A stretch of DNA of 64,000 nucleotides, taken from the NCBI GenBank assembly GCA_027186245.1, contig CP114492.1:9018501-9082500 (forward strand). The letters are read 5' to 3'. Position numbers and translations under genes: made by a program. The DNA comes from Coriaria nepalensis (lineage: Eukaryota; Streptophyta; Magnoliopsida; Cucurbitales; Coriariaceae). Positions within the stretch are counted from its first letter, which is position 1. Each line of letters starts with the position of its first letter. Below, in pieces: positions 1-13,550 of this stretch. The notes under the pieces were generated by a model. The model searched no databases. It was not told the origin of the DNA and worked only from the letters and a program-made list of their open reading frames with translations.

Positions 1-49
1 GCTTCTCAGCGGAAACTGCTAACAAATATTTCCAGCACCGGAAAAAAAG

Positions 50-3000
50 TCATCGATCTAAGATCGAAAAACTTGGACCTTGTGATGACCTTTTTGGAGA
101 TTCACAGTTCTCTTCTGCCCGTGAACTAACTGTTGGAGCTTGTGATTTTGTGATTTTGCTCTGTACATTTGAAAATTGTGAGTTACATAACCAATATTTT
201 CTATCTTCCTGAGCAAGCGTGACAGATGCATCAAAAGACTAGGGGAAAGAAAAACTAGTGTAAGAATCAAGAGTACCTTGAACTTCTTCAGATCATGCAA
301 TTCTCTTTCCATTAAAGCAGTTATATTCACGAACTGTTCTAGTGCCTCTTCTGCATCCGATGGGCTTTGGCTTATATCAGATGCTGGTTTAGTTATTCCG
401 GCAACCTGAAAATTCACATTGGAAGAAAAAATAAAATAAAATAAAAAACATGTCAGCTTTTGTGACATAATATTCATGCCTTTTGGATTCTTTCAAAATC
501 TATATCGAGAATAATTGTCTCAAACCTTTAGAACTTTAGTACACAAACCCAATAACTTCTGAGCTAATTGAACTTTCTCCTCTTCAGTTTCCTAAAGGTA
601 GATATACAGGAGACAATTAATTACACGTTCAACTTATTAACTGTTGGATTTGAGATACTATTGTCTTTATCTATCAAGAGCATCATACTAACCTTCAATC
701 TGATGCTCAACTGGTCTTCTTCATCAAAATCAATGCAAGAATTTCGCCCCATTGAGGAACGATAGTGAGCGAGCTCTTGCTTGACCCGTGAAAGGAGAAT
801 CTCTGTTCGCCTAAGCTTGCCACTGAGGTCCTCGTTATGTCCTCTCAGTATATTGTTTTCTTCCTGTTTTATCAATAAAGAATCCCATTTTGATAATCAG
901 TCTGAACCTACTCGGAAGAAAAGGTGGAAGAGCCTAATAAGAATTCTGAGCGAGAAATAACCTTGATTTTTGCATGATGGTGAATTCTCTGTTGGAGGTT
1001 TTGCTGACCGGACAGGTTTTTTACTTCTCCTTCAAGCTCAATTATCCTCTTCTTATGACTTCCATTCTCGATCTACATATATTGAGGAGCCATAAGCCCA
1101 AAACAAAGAAGCAAAGAGAGACCAATTTTTATTTAGAGACCGAAAAAGACAGAAAGATATATTATGTTTTTCAACCTTCAACATATCATTTTCAGTTTTA
1201 AGTAGCTGTTCTCTCTGCCTGAGTTTTTCTAAACCAACTTGTGTTGCAATCATCTCAGCCTGTTTGCGATCGATCTCCTCCAACCATCTGAAAACAAGAC
1301 ATGGGTAAATATGGGCAGTGGAGAAATATTTTTTAAAATAAGTGTTCAGTGAAACAATTGCTCACCCTTGTCGCTCTTCAATAAATTCATTGAGCTGATT
1401 CTTTAACATAGTAACCTCCTGAGCCTAAATTGAAGAAAAGAAATGTTTAATACGATATAACCCATATGCAGTCACTGTATATGGAAATATCAGTAGCGAG
1501 TATACCTTATCCTGAGATTCCATAGCGTTAAGTTGAGCCTTCTCTGTTATTTTCTGTATTTGCTGCTTATCCAACAGTGACTAAATATAGAAAAACAGGA
1601 AATATAATCATTGGAATCATATTCAAATGCAGTGTTTCCCTATAAAAGAGAATAATTTACCACGTAAGTGGTCATATCCAACTTGACTCCAAGTAAGTCT
1701 CGAATAACATCATGGGTCATGCTCTCAGCTGCTGCTAATCTGGCATTCAGTGTGAATATCTTGACAAAGAAAGAGAAAAAGAGAATATTAATTTCTCAAT
1801 AAGTGAGAATGAACTGAAAATAAATAACCTTTAGTCTTAATACCTCTTTCTGCCTACTAACTGCTAAAGATTCAAGCTCTTCAATTTGATTCCTTGCAGC
1901 AGCAAGCTCCTCATGATTCTCGGATTTTATTTGGTGGGCCAGGCCCAATCCAATGCATTTAAATGGGGAACCAGAACCCCTAGATTTCATAGGATACTTG
2001 TCTGACTTGTTTGATGAAGAGCTCACGGAAAGCAAAGAAACGCCTTCAGGTTTGACTTGTTCAGCCATAACTTCCAAAGCCTTAAACTGTTTTTCCAGAT
2101 TTGGTTTGCATAACTTTAGACAACTTAGGCTACTTTAAATAACAAAACAACCATTCTAGTTCTGTATAGAATACCTTTTGCTTGTTCTCGTTTGCCTGAG
2201 CTTCTGCATGCAATTGTAACTCTGAAATGTGTGTCTTGAGTTGGGCAATCTTTTGGAAAATCGTGTCAAAATGTCATTTAGAAGAGTAAGTCTCAGTTGT
2301 TCGGTTTTCAAATGATTTTAAGAGAACGGAGTTAGTATATGTGAAACAAAGAAATTCACCTCAGCAGATTTGGCAGCAACTTCTGGTTGAAGAATTTTGA
2401 TATGCTTTTGGGCCTCTTGAAGGTTTCTCTCCTTCTCATCAAGAGACCTAAGGGGAACAGGAAATAAATAAGGCATCTAGATATAGACTAAGCCTAGTTG
2501 TCTATAGAAGTTGAATGCTATTTACCTTTTCAATTCGGCATCAGCATTTTTGAAATTTTCCATATGATGTTTTATAGAATGAAGCTCTGACTCGAGCTCT
2601 TCTCTTTGTAGTCGCTGTCTTTCAGCTTCTCCCTTAACAATATCAACCTAAAAATGGTGAATACCGTTAATATGTGAAGTAATTTTTTTTAAAATGGGCG
2701 AAGAGACTTGATTACCAATTCTCCACTTCACCTTGTTTTCGAGTACACTAATGATGCATTCTAGCTCTTCAACAGACCTCTCTAAGAGCTTCACTTCTGC
2801 TTCCTTTTCTTCATAACATATATTTCTTGACTCAGCAATCTGATTGACAGTAATGAGATACTCAAATTAGGAATGGGAAATTAGTTGGAGAAAAAAAAAA
2901 ATAGTAATGATTCAGCATTTACTTGAATATACCTGTTGAACTTCCATCAGATTGGCCTCAGCTTCTTCAGAGCGAGCTTTTGCTCTTTCAAGTTTTTCCT

Positions 3001-6000
3001 TCAAGCTAATCACCTCATCTTGGAAATGATCCCTCTCACCAGCAACTTCATCCAAATTGTTTTGCAATGATCCAGTCATATCATTCATTTTGCTAAGTGC
3101 ATTTTCCATATCTGACAGTTCCAGTTCCATGCTCTCAATTATCTTCTTTCTTTCTGTTAATTCCTGCTCAAAAGAAGTTTTGGCCACCAAGGCATCTTCC
3201 ATTTTAGCTCTCAGTTCCATATTTTCACCAGAAAGAAGCTCTAAAGACTCTCTATCTTTTGAGAGATCCACTTCAAGAGCAGAGATTGTATCTTCATTCT
3301 CTTGCAGCTGGGCTTCAAGCATATGATTATTAGCAATGGCCTCCTCAAGTTCATCCTCTAAAGCTTCCATGGAAGCCTTTATTTCCTCAATTTCATCTCT
3401 TTGATCTTTAGTATTAGAAGCAGATTCCTGCAATAAGCTAAGATCAAATAATAATCCTGTAAGAACTTCATCCCTCCTTTGTAACTCAGCCTGAAGCGTC
3501 AAATTCTCAGCTACAACTTCCTTTGCATGACATTCTAGGGATTCAATATCATCAACAAATCTGGACAGCGTATCCACATTTCTTAGCATCTCCTGAGACA
3601 TTTTATCTAGAACCATTGGACCCTCAGTCAGTACTTCATGTATTTTGCTACTAGTACTATTTACTGCTTCCACTGACTCTACACACTTCACAGTGTTCAA
3701 GCTCAACCTGTTGAGAATATCCAGCTTGGTTTTTTCGAGCAATTGAAGTTCTTTTTTCAGGAATACATTTTCTTCCTTCAATAGTTGCAAGTCCTGACTC
3801 TTGGAGTATGATTCTTCCATACATGCAGTTTGAGAATGTTCTATCGCTATAAGCTCAGTACTTTTGACTCCCAGATCATTCACTAAACATGAAACACGAG
3901 TCTCCAAAGAGAAAACTTCATCTTGCAACCTTTGATTTTCTCTCCGGAAGGCATGAATGGAGGCTTGAGAAGAATCAAAATCAGATTTCCTCTCCTCTAA
4001 ATGTCGGAGAACTGTAACGTTTTCAATCATCAACCTCATTAGCTCACTTATTAGTAACTCGTTCTCTTTCTCCAAGTTGCTCAGGTTGCATAACTCAACA
4101 TCTTTCATCTCCAAGACATTTTGAAGCCTGTACGAGGAATTTTCAAGCATGCATATCTCCTTCTCCAACAGTTGGTTTTGCTGATGAAGGGAAGCAATTT
4201 CAGTGGAAGAATGCTGCATATCTTTTTCCTTCACTTTCAACTCCTTTACTAGTTTTCCATTTTCAGCTTCAAATGCTTCGCCATGGTTCAATAATTTCTC
4301 AGCCTCAACTTCCTTTTCTTCCAATAGCCGTTTTCTTAACTCTTCATCAACTTTGGCTAGAGTTAAGTGATTCTTCAAATTCTCAAGCGCAGAAAGATAA
4401 TCAGCTTTCTGGAGATTCATTGCTTCCAATTCTGCAGCAAAGATAAGCGCCTCAAAGTTCTCTAAGCACCAGTTTTCCATGAGGAACTCATTTTGAGATT
4501 CGAGTAAATCTTCTTTATCTTTCAGGTGTCTCTCGTGGTCCAAAAGGCTACCCACAGCATGTTTGTTACTCGAGTCCAACTCATTCATCAGTGTATCTAG
4601 CTGAGATCCCATAAAATTATACCTCTGAAACATCAATTCCTCTTGAAGCTGAAAGTCTGATATCTTCTTCTGGAAAGTAGTAAGTTTCTCATTGATCTCT
4701 TCAGTTTCTTCCTCTTTCCGTTGGATTCGATCAAAACTGCTCGTAAGATCAGTCAGCAATTTTCCTTTGAGTACTCTACACATGTCCAGCTCTCTTATTG
4801 ACTTAAGATTGTGTTCCCTTAAATCAGCTATCATGGCATTTGATTCACATAGCCCATGTTGAAGCAAACCATTCTCCACATTCATCCCTGTCACTGTTTC
4901 CAATAAAATTCCCATATGACAGAGATGAAGCACTGAAACCACACAATCTTTAGCAATTATATCAGACCAGAGATTGCCAACCCATGAATGCATTAACTTT
5001 GTGGAGCTTGAAACAAGAGACTTGGTGGATGTAAGGTCACAGTCCAAGGACATAAAGTTGGCATTGACACTGGTCTGGACTTCTGAGAGTATGCCTTCCA
5101 GCTCCACAAACTGCTGTTCAAGAGTTTGAATCTCATTCCTTAATGTATCCCGGTCATTAGTAAGATGAAGCGTTTTTGTAGTCAACCTTTTTATATCAAG
5201 CTTCATTGTTTCATTTGCTATCATGAGTTCATTGATCATGATATCTGCTTCTTTCATTGTGTCCTGGGCTTCTTCAAATTTAGTAAGAATACAAGAAGCT
5301 TCTGCAGTCTTATGTGCTGCAGCTACCATTGCATCTCCAACTTCAAGTTCTATAAACTGTAGGAAAAGCAAAGAGTCAAGATTTATATATTTGGAGTTCT
5401 TTATTTTGAGAGGTAGAGAGAGTGAGAGAAAGAGAGTAAAAAACAATAAAGCTAAATCGTAGAAGCATACACGACTCCGAATTGAATACTTTACCTCTTT
5501 TGTTTGGCCCCATTGAGAAGCAGTTTCTTCCACAGCATTTTCAAATGCTTTCAGCCTATGATTGAAAGCTTCAATCTTAAGGTCAATAATCTTTTCAATG
5601 TTATTAATAGTTTCTTGCAGTGTAAGTACCTGAATGGCCAGAATTTTCATGCTATCCTGACTCTGTTTTTCATGAATCAACATCTCTTCTTTCTCATTCT
5701 GCAGTTTGGACATCTCAGCTTGCACCTCTTTCAAGCTTTCTAAGGCAGATTCTATTTCTTTCTTTAGAAGTAAAATTGTGGTGTCTCTTCCTCGGACGTC
5801 ATTTTCCTCAATACATGGATAACCACAATCTCTCTTCGGCAATTTAAGAGAACAGTGTAACATTTCATTTTTGGGTTCTTGAATGTCATTCAGGTCTATG
5901 TTGTTTTCTTGATGTGCTTCAGCATGTGTCTGCAACAAACTAAAGATTTAGAAACTTGGTCCAAATAAAAGTTCACATTTTACATACATGTAATCAAGTC

Positions 6001-9000
6001 CAAATTCTAAGAAGTCTAGTAGACTATCACAAAACAAGAACAACAGCATACCTGGTCATTTGCTTTGTCATGGTAAGATGAGGAAACTTTGTCTAAGTTG
6101 TCTTCTTTAGGACTACTATACTGATCTGAATATGAGCTCATGCATGACCGGAGAGTGGATACACCTATTTTTAGTTCAGCCAACTTCTCTCTAGTCTTCA
6201 AAATGTTCTCCCCTTCAATATCTTCCAGCTTTTGTTTCATAGAAAAAGTTGATTCTTTTTCCTCAGAAAGCTCCTTGCATAGCTTAGAGCATGCTCTCTC
6301 TGTTTCTGCGAGTTGCTCCTTCAGAGATTGAATTTCCGTTTCTGATTTGTCAAGAAGGGTATCCTTCCTCAAATTGGTTTCTTGTGATTCATTGAGCTCC
6401 CTAACCTTGTAATCGAATGCATCAAACTGATGACTATTTATCTCTGATAACCTATTTACGACAACAAAAGCAACTGTGGCACAAGTTGATGCTGTTACAA
6501 GATGATCTTCTGCCAATTTCACTTGGTTCTCTAGCTGTGCTATGCTGGATTCATTCTCCCTCACAATTGAGGTCAGATGGAGAATTTCATTCTCCTTCTC
6601 AAGACATTCCTGTTGATGCGCTTCTGTGATAACCATAGCTGCTCCCCTCAGAGATTTAAGCATAGTCTCTAAGTCAATTCTTTTATTATTTGCATCCTCC
6701 AGACACCTTCTGAGTTCTTCAATCATTGATTCCTTTTCACATATTACACTTACTATCCTATTAACTTGTTCTGAAATCCAAATTCTTTTCTCTGGAAAGG
6801 AACTGGAAATAGAGTCAAGCTGATCACAGGCATCTATGAATGCCCGACTCCCATCAGAAAGAACTTCTTCCATCTCACCTGTAAATATTTCACATTCTTC
6901 GGATAGAACCCTCAGTTCTTTATCCTTTCTCATAAGCATTCCACCTAGCCTTTCATTATCCTCAGTCAAGAGGTAAAGCTTCTCCTCCATCTGCTTCAAA
7001 TTGGACTCCAAATATATGATATCATTATTCATCTCCATTTCTTTTAAATGATCATCTTGGACTTGCTGCTGAAGCAACACAAGCTCTTCTTGCAAGCAGA
7101 CGATCACCTCCGCTGTTTCAGCCTCTACTTGGCGGCGAACTTCATCCATTTCCTCTTCATTAAAAGCCTGAAATTCACGGTCAGTTTGGTACCTTGAGTT
7201 CAATCTCTTGGCTTTGTCAAGAGAATACTGCATTCTCTTCATTTTAGACTGTAGGGGAGAAGAACAGCCATCTAACTCCAAATGCTTTAAATGTGAGAGA
7301 TCATTTAATTCCTTACAAGCAAGTTGCTCCTTCAAAGCTATAATTTCATGCTCTTGGTTTCTCTTCAAATCTTCTATCTCATTGATCGATAATACTTGCT
7401 GTGCTTCAAGAGCGTCAATGATGGACTTGGCCTCTTTCAGTTCATTGTTTGCATCTTCGTATTGTTTATTTACAAGAAGAATCTTTTCATTCACTTGATC
7501 AAGATCAATGTTCAAGGTCATGGTCTTTTCCTCCAACTGCCCACGTGAGAATCTCTCTTCTTTGAGAATGATCTTTAATATATCCAATTCCAGTTGCAAG
7601 TTCACTATTTCTTCTGCATGGTTTACCATTGAAGAAGGTTCATGGTTTTGCACCATCTTCTCATTTTCATATTCCGCAAGCCCCTGAATATCATAGATAA
7701 CCTCTTAACAGAAAGTATAGAGTAATATATATTGCTGCTAAGAAGTAAAAGCAAGGAAAACTAAAGTTTTAATCTATTAAAGACGAAGTACCTTCATGGA
7801 ATCAACAGAAGCACTTTGCTCATTTTGTGCAGATCTGAGACTGTTCAGCATGCAGTGTAAGTTATCTATTTCCCTGCGAAATACAAGGTAATAGAATACA
7901 AGTAAGATTTCATTGAAGAGGAAGATGAACTTGGGAAAAAGGCTTAATCTTCTCACCTGCTGAGCTTTACATTTTCATCTAAGCAAGAATTTAAATTTCG
8001 CTTGCACTCTGCTAGCTCGTCGGGATTGTTTTTCTTCTGAAACTAGTGAAAAATAAGTATCATGTATGGTATAGTTCGAATAAAGCTATTTAAAAAAAAG
8101 TTACTAACTTGAGGTTGGACGATAGAACTTGAATGATTATGTGGCTCAAAATTCCCACCAAGAGAAAGAAGTAGCTGCCAAAAAAAAAGAAGATTTAATT
8201 GGACCCTAAGAACAGCAAGAACATGCAAGGCAAGCTCTTATAAGTACCTGATCTCGTAGAGTGGATACTTCATCCATGAGTACTCCTCTCTCCCCTTCTT
8301 CATAGAATTCTTGGAACCTACAAAATGGCGAGAAAGAAGGAGCTCAAATATACAAACACAAGGAAAAGAGAGAGAAGGAGAAACACAAGGGACTGCTACC
8401 TCCTAATTTGATCTAAAAGCCTTATATTCTCCAATGCAAAGCGGGTAACTTCAGGATTTCTATCTAATTTAGCTTGAAGCAGCTGGATATCCTCTGATAG
8501 TGCTTTGTTCTCTTCTAGAAGATAAGTTTCATTGGGAATAAGACCACCAACAAGTGTCTCCATCCTCTTGATTTTCTCCTCTCGGAATCTTAGCATCATT
8601 TTGGTGCACCTTGTATCTTCCTCTCTTTGTCGAACCTGAGAGTGGTTAAAGTTTCTTTGATTGAATCATAATTTCAAGAAAAGAAACTACATAGATAAAG
8701 AAAGAAAAGTATAAAGAAGAGATACCAATCGTTTCAACTGCTCAATCTCCGCTTCTAGCTGCTTGATTGATGCCTCTGCCATCTGCTCCCTCCTCAGGGC
8801 ACCAGCAAGAGTCATCTCCAAAGATTTTAACTGATTCACCATTAACTTCAAATAAATATAGTATACGAAACAAAAAGGAGTAGGATTTTTTCTTTTTTCT
8901 TTTCACATAATAGCACTTTGATTTATCAACATAGTAGCACTACATGCTTATAGTATACCTGTTTAGTTGACAGTCTCACGACTTCTTTGGATTGAGATCC

Positions 9001-12000
9001 AATTAACTCATCATCCTGTCCATTTTCCATGCTGTAGATGCTTTCTGACCAAGAATTCACAGGTGGTTCTGTTGCATCTTCGACTGTGGTGGGACCAAAT
9101 TCCAGAGACCTTCTATAAACATTTTGACGCTTGAGGATATAAAGCTCTTCCTGTTCCAAAACAGCACAGATTGTTAAGTAAGATAGTCTTTAACATGAAC
9201 AAGGAAAATATATAATACCACCTTGAGAAGCCTTATTTGGTGTTGTAGTGCAAAGACATCTCCTGTAGAATCTTCATTTACAACAGCCTAAACAAGAAAA
9301 GAGGTATGAATAATGACTCTTGGCTTCTGTAAATTCAACTACATTTGAACATGTTAAGAATGTATTACATTGTTTTGGATAAGTTTTGCTCTTTGAGCAA
9401 ACTTGAGCGTGTTTAGCGTTTCAGCAGCGCAACTGCATATAATTAATTAATAGGCATAACATAAAATGGTTCACTGAAGCAATTCTCAATTAAACTGACT
9501 ACAAAATTTTGTTTGTTTTTCTGAGAAAATATTAACCGACCAAATGGAAGGGCTGACATTTGCAATTATCATTGTTTTTGAATTTCCACCAAGCGAGTCC
9601 TACAATTTTTCAGCAAAAGGTGTTATATGTCATTAACATGAAATTGTATCTGACGAATCCAAAGGAGATGAACTTCCAAATTTACCTGAAGAAGAAAGGT
9701 GAGCCTGGAATCTCTATACGGAACATGTCTCTGCTTCCCATTCGCAACATCCACTAAGACCATTATTACATGACTGCGAACATAAAACAAATATTTACAT
9801 TTGACAAGGAGCTAAAGCACCAGAGAGTCAGTAAAATAAAGAGTAGATGAGAATATTTTAGAGAAGTGAGGCCTAAGTTATACAAAATACCCTAGTGTAG
9901 AAAGCGACTTATTTATGCTAGCAGCCTCTTTTAAACGTTCACCCTCAGCACCTGAAGCTTTCTGCCTATGGTGGATGAAAATGAAATCTATTAGAGTTAT
10001 ATAGCAATCATGTAAAAAGAACATCTTGCAATTTTGTTAAGACAAAATGCTCAACAAAATTTGAGGTCAGGGCCTTGCCTCTCTGAGCCAGCCAGATCAA
10101 CTAAATTAAGCCGAGCAAACCGTAGATTAGTTGTAGAGTTTTTCTCCCAACTACTCTCAATCACACATGTAAAGACACTGTGTGATCGACTGCTCTCTCT
10201 ATTCATATTTGTTGCTGCAACTTTCCTATTCAAAGATCCCTAAGTGCCAAAAAATAACACATCAATAAATGTATTTAGCATTTTATGCACACATATAAAA
10301 GAGAGATTCGAAGTCTTTAACTCATCCATAAATGCATTTACCTGAGTTAGGAGCTTTATAATATCATTGACAGTATGAACTTCAAATTCAGAGAGATTTT
10401 CTACATAAACACCCTTTTTAACATCTTCTCTTAACTAAGGACAAAACAGAGAACAAATATAAGAACCATGTATTAGAAAGGGGAAATAAAGTAAATTACA
10501 TTATAGTTCCAAAGGCCTTGAAGACAACATAATCAATCTTACATGCAAATTTGTAGAAGATGGATCTAGAAGGTCTGTTATCTGTTCATTGTAAATCTCT
10601 AAGAAAGAGCACTTGCAATTGTATTTCAATTTCTCATCCCTCTGAATTTCCTCTTCCTGCAAATATAGAAAGGCCAATCAAATAAAACATATTCACTCAA
10701 CCATCCCATTGATTGAAGAGGTGAACTACCAAAAAAGAAAATGAACAAACTTACAGCTTGTATCCTTGCAAACAAAAATTCAAATACACGCGGGGTCATT
10801 CCCCGATATTGACTGGGCTTGACTTCTAAGTCACCAATCTCTCCAAGCATTGTGTATGTCTTTCCACTTCCAGTCTGCAAAATCAAAACCCAAGTTAGAG
10901 AAATTTCTAAGTTTCTATGTCAATCATTGGAGGATAGTAGTAGACTATCAGTATAGTACCTGTCCATAGGCAAACATACAGCTATTGTACCCGGACAAGC
11001 AATTCTCAACCATGGGCAAACCAGCCATCCTGAACAGCATTTCCTGCAAAAAAATTGAAATTTTCATATACAAGAAACTATAAAACGAAAAGGAAATTGT
11101 TAGCTACAGATTATGGCCTCAAAAAGAACCTGGTCAACTGTTTCACAAGCTACATGGTCAAAGGTGAATCTGGCTTCTGGATGACCAATCCAAGTGATGC
11201 TTTGAGCACTTTCCTGCTTCAGGCACCTATTATAACCATGAGTACTACGCTCAATGCTATTGAGAGGACGAACTCGTATTAGAACCTACATAATTGACAG
11301 TTATTAAACAGGATTCACGGATTAGTGAAATTTTCAGTCAAAATCCAAAGCACTTAAAATTATCAAAATACAGAATATTGCTCGCTACTCAGAACATTCA
11401 ATTAATTGGGAAAAGAAAAAAAAGTATATCATTTTGCCCAGTTGTGGCTAAAAAAAAAGAAGAGCTAGATGAGACAAATTACTCGAAAAGTATCCCTCAA
11501 AGTGAAAAAAATCTACAATTCTGTAAGAACATAGTCGAAATCTATATAAAGCATTCAAATCGGTTATAGTTACCTGTACATTATGATCCATCCAAAAAGA
11601 GGGATCTTCTTTGAGATCGAAGTGAGGAACTTCAACACTATTCACTACAGTAAATGGTCCAGAGTTAATAGGAATCCCTTTATACAATCCCGCGAAGTTC
11701 CCAGCCCGAGCACTACTAGCATTCCCATCCAACTTATTCCTGTAACTCGAACTAGGAGGCTTAGAAACACTCTTCGTAGGAGTACTTTGAGTCGAATTTG
11801 CCTCAGAATAACCCGACACAGCTCTCCCCACTGCTCTAGTTGTGGTCCTAGGAGTATTCGTATAAGAAAAACCCCCATTTCCATGCCCACCTCCTTTCCC
11901 CAAATCAATCGTCCCCTCTTCAGTCTGTCCAAACCCTAATCGATTCCTTACCGACAATCCAGCTCTATGATTATCCGGCGTTCGAAGAGGCAATGCGGAT

Positions 12001-12236
12001 TGATCGGAGCCTTTGCTTTTTTCTTTAATGGGAGTCTTGTCGACCTTACTCCGAGCACTTACTTCTGGATCCGGTTTAAGTAACGGAGCTGGATCTTGAA
12101 TCGAGTTCAACGGAGGCCGAGCTGAGTCTAAGCTTGGTCGAGTGAGAGTTGAATAGTTGGGATTAGTAGGAAGGTTTTCGAGCTCTTCTTCATTCTTGCC
12201 GGAATTCCGGCGTAGAAACTTGAAATCCCTAAGCAT
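50..12236 (-). CDS. POK2: KIN-12 class kinesin, POK2/KIN-12D-like, about 36 exons
   Basis: Plus-end-type kinesin of the plant KIN-12 class; relatives act at the phragmoplast and cortical division zone to orient the new cell wall. The ATG at 12236 opens a basic, Ser/Pro-rich leader of about 210 residues. The motor domain follows: P-loop [10 protein letters not shown] (split by an intron near 10875), switch [10 protein letters not shown], switch [11 protein letters not shown] (about 10.08-10.15 kb), and DSLGGNSKT near 9.58 kb. The rest is coiled coil, mostly in exons near 6053-7682, 5493-5931 and 2934-5358. The stop is in a last exon (208 down to 50) spliced in phase from the exon 405-277; it uses a different frame from the longest open frame there. 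My rough exon sum gives about 2,900 residues, closer to Arabidopsis POK2 (about 2,770) than POK1 (about 2,070). No frameshift was seen. POK2 versus POK1 is an inference from length and neighbours. Confidence 0.9.
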
Positions 12237-12347
12237 TCTGACGCAGACAGGGCCCGAAACAAGACGAAGAAGAGGAAGAATGATTACAGATGAAGAATTA
12301 TTGCAGAAGCTGGATCAGAATACTTTCACTCTCTCAACATTTTTCCT

Positions 12348-12368
12348 TCTCTCTCTCTCTCTCTCTCT
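12348..12368. repeat. CT microsatellite in the kinesin 5' leader
   Basis: A run of about ten CT units lies 110-130 bp upstream of the kinesin ATG (GA on the coding strand). Such tracts are common in plant 5' untranslated regions. No function can be read from it. Confidence 0.85.
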
Positions 12369-12543
12369 GTGTCTGATAAAATTTGAATGTTTTGAAAAAG
12401 GTGCTAAAGAGGGACTGTTTGTAAAATGGATGGCTGAGATGCGATCGAGAACGTAACACGCGGTAAGGGGATTTGAAAATATGAGATGGGCTTTTTGGTG
12501 AAAAGAGAAAGACTACGAGAGCATATAATACAGAATTCAAATT

Positions 12544-12581
12544 TTCAACGGTTAGATGATAACCCGACAACGGCATAACGG
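12544..12581. promoter_or_regulatory. Cluster of three AACGG motifs (MSA-like, G2/M)
   Basis: AACGG cores occur at 12547-12551, 12569-12573 and 12577-12581, all on the + strand, about 310-345 bp upstream of the kinesin ATG. The first, TTCAACGGTTA, matches the mitosis-specific activator consensus YCYAACGGYYA at 10 of 11 positions. MSA elements bind three-repeat MYB (MYB3R) factors and drive G2/M transcription, which fits a cytokinesis kinesin. That these sites control this gene is inference; they run opposite to the gene. Confidence 0.6.
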
Positions 12582-13274
12582 CTTTGAGGCGTCGGACCCA
12601 TTCGTTCTAACCTTTTTAACCCAGAAACTAAAAAGAAACCAAAAAAAAAAAAAAAAAACGAAGAAGCCCAATTTGTCAATAACACGGCCCAAACTAAACC
12701 GGACCAAAGTGGGTTGGAAAAAAAAAATCGTAGGCTGCATGGGCCTGTTTATTTAGGAGGGATAGAAATTAATTATATATTAATATATTTTATATTATAT
12801 ATTATAACTAAAAATCTTAATGTAGTCATCATATCCTAAATTGAACCCTGTCTTGGGGTCCACAAGAAGATAAAAAAGTGGAAAAGAAAAAACCATTTTT
12901 TAGGATTACTACCATTTGTGTTTGGATATTATGATAGTGAGAGAGAGAGAGAGATAGAGATATGGTCCTATGGAAGGAAGAAGTGGCTCTTGATGGCTCC
13001 GAAAGGCCAACAACTAGCTTTCATGGATATCTACGGATTGAGAGAGATATATTTAGAGGTATTTTTTTATGGGTATGATCTACTGACTACAGCTATATTT
13101 TACATTAAATTTTAAATATTATATTTATATATCGTATTATTTTATTAATAATAATTAAATTTGATTTATCACGTGATTATAAATTATAATAATATACGAA
13201 TAATTTGAAGATCGATCTTTGACCACCAACCAAAGTGGATATTATGGATATTAAAAAATATATATGATATAATT

Positions 13275-13281
<7 letters not shown>
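12582..13281. other. Gene-poor spacer
   Basis: AT-rich DNA with an A-run near 12640-12658, a TA-rich patch near 12772-12806 and a short GA repeat near 12940. Short open frames here have low-complexity translations and show no recognisable family. I see no gene. Confidence 0.6.

Positions 13282-13306
<25 letters not shown>
13282..13306. repeat. AT microsatellite
   Basis: About twelve AT units, preceded by a short AC run and followed by CACGCACACA-type sequence. Typical intergenic simple repeat. Confidence 0.9.
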
Positions 13307-13358
13307 GCACGCACACATACGCAAAAAGAAGCCGAGCGGCGTGCAGGTGAAGGTGAAA

Positions 13359-13550
13359 ATGGTGATGCGGAGAATAGGAATGTGGTTAGAGCTATTCAAA
13401 CTGGGCATGAAGTTAGTGCTCGCAGCAATTGAAGCTCATGTAACGTTATTTCTCCGGCACGAGCTTACGCCGGCTTGCCCTCCTCATTATCATCAAACCA
13501 CCTCAAACTATCCCATTCCTCTTATTCCTTTTGTTGCCTTTTTTCCTTAA
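13359..13550 (+). CDS. Possible small protein, 63 residues, unknown
   Basis: An ATG at 13359 opens a 63-residue frame. The first 30 residues are basic and amphipathic or hydrophobic (MVMRRIGMWLELFKLGMKLV...), possibly one membrane-associated helix. The tail is rich in Pro, His and Tyr. The stretch is more GC-rich than its flanks, which mildly favours coding. I recognise no family. It could equally be a chance frame or part of a non-coding transcript. Confidence 0.28.
   Translation: MVMRRIGMWLELFKLGMKLVLAAIEAHVTLFLRHELTPACPPHYHQTTSNYPIPLIPFVAFFP

Noticed and set aside
3057..3326. Open frame on the + strand, 89 residues
   Set aside because: Lies antisense to a long coiled-coil exon of the kinesin; its Ser/Phe-rich translation is a shadow of that exon.
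11583..11939. 118-residue + strand frame
   Set aside because: Antisense to kinesin exon 1, Arg/Ser-rich with no known family.
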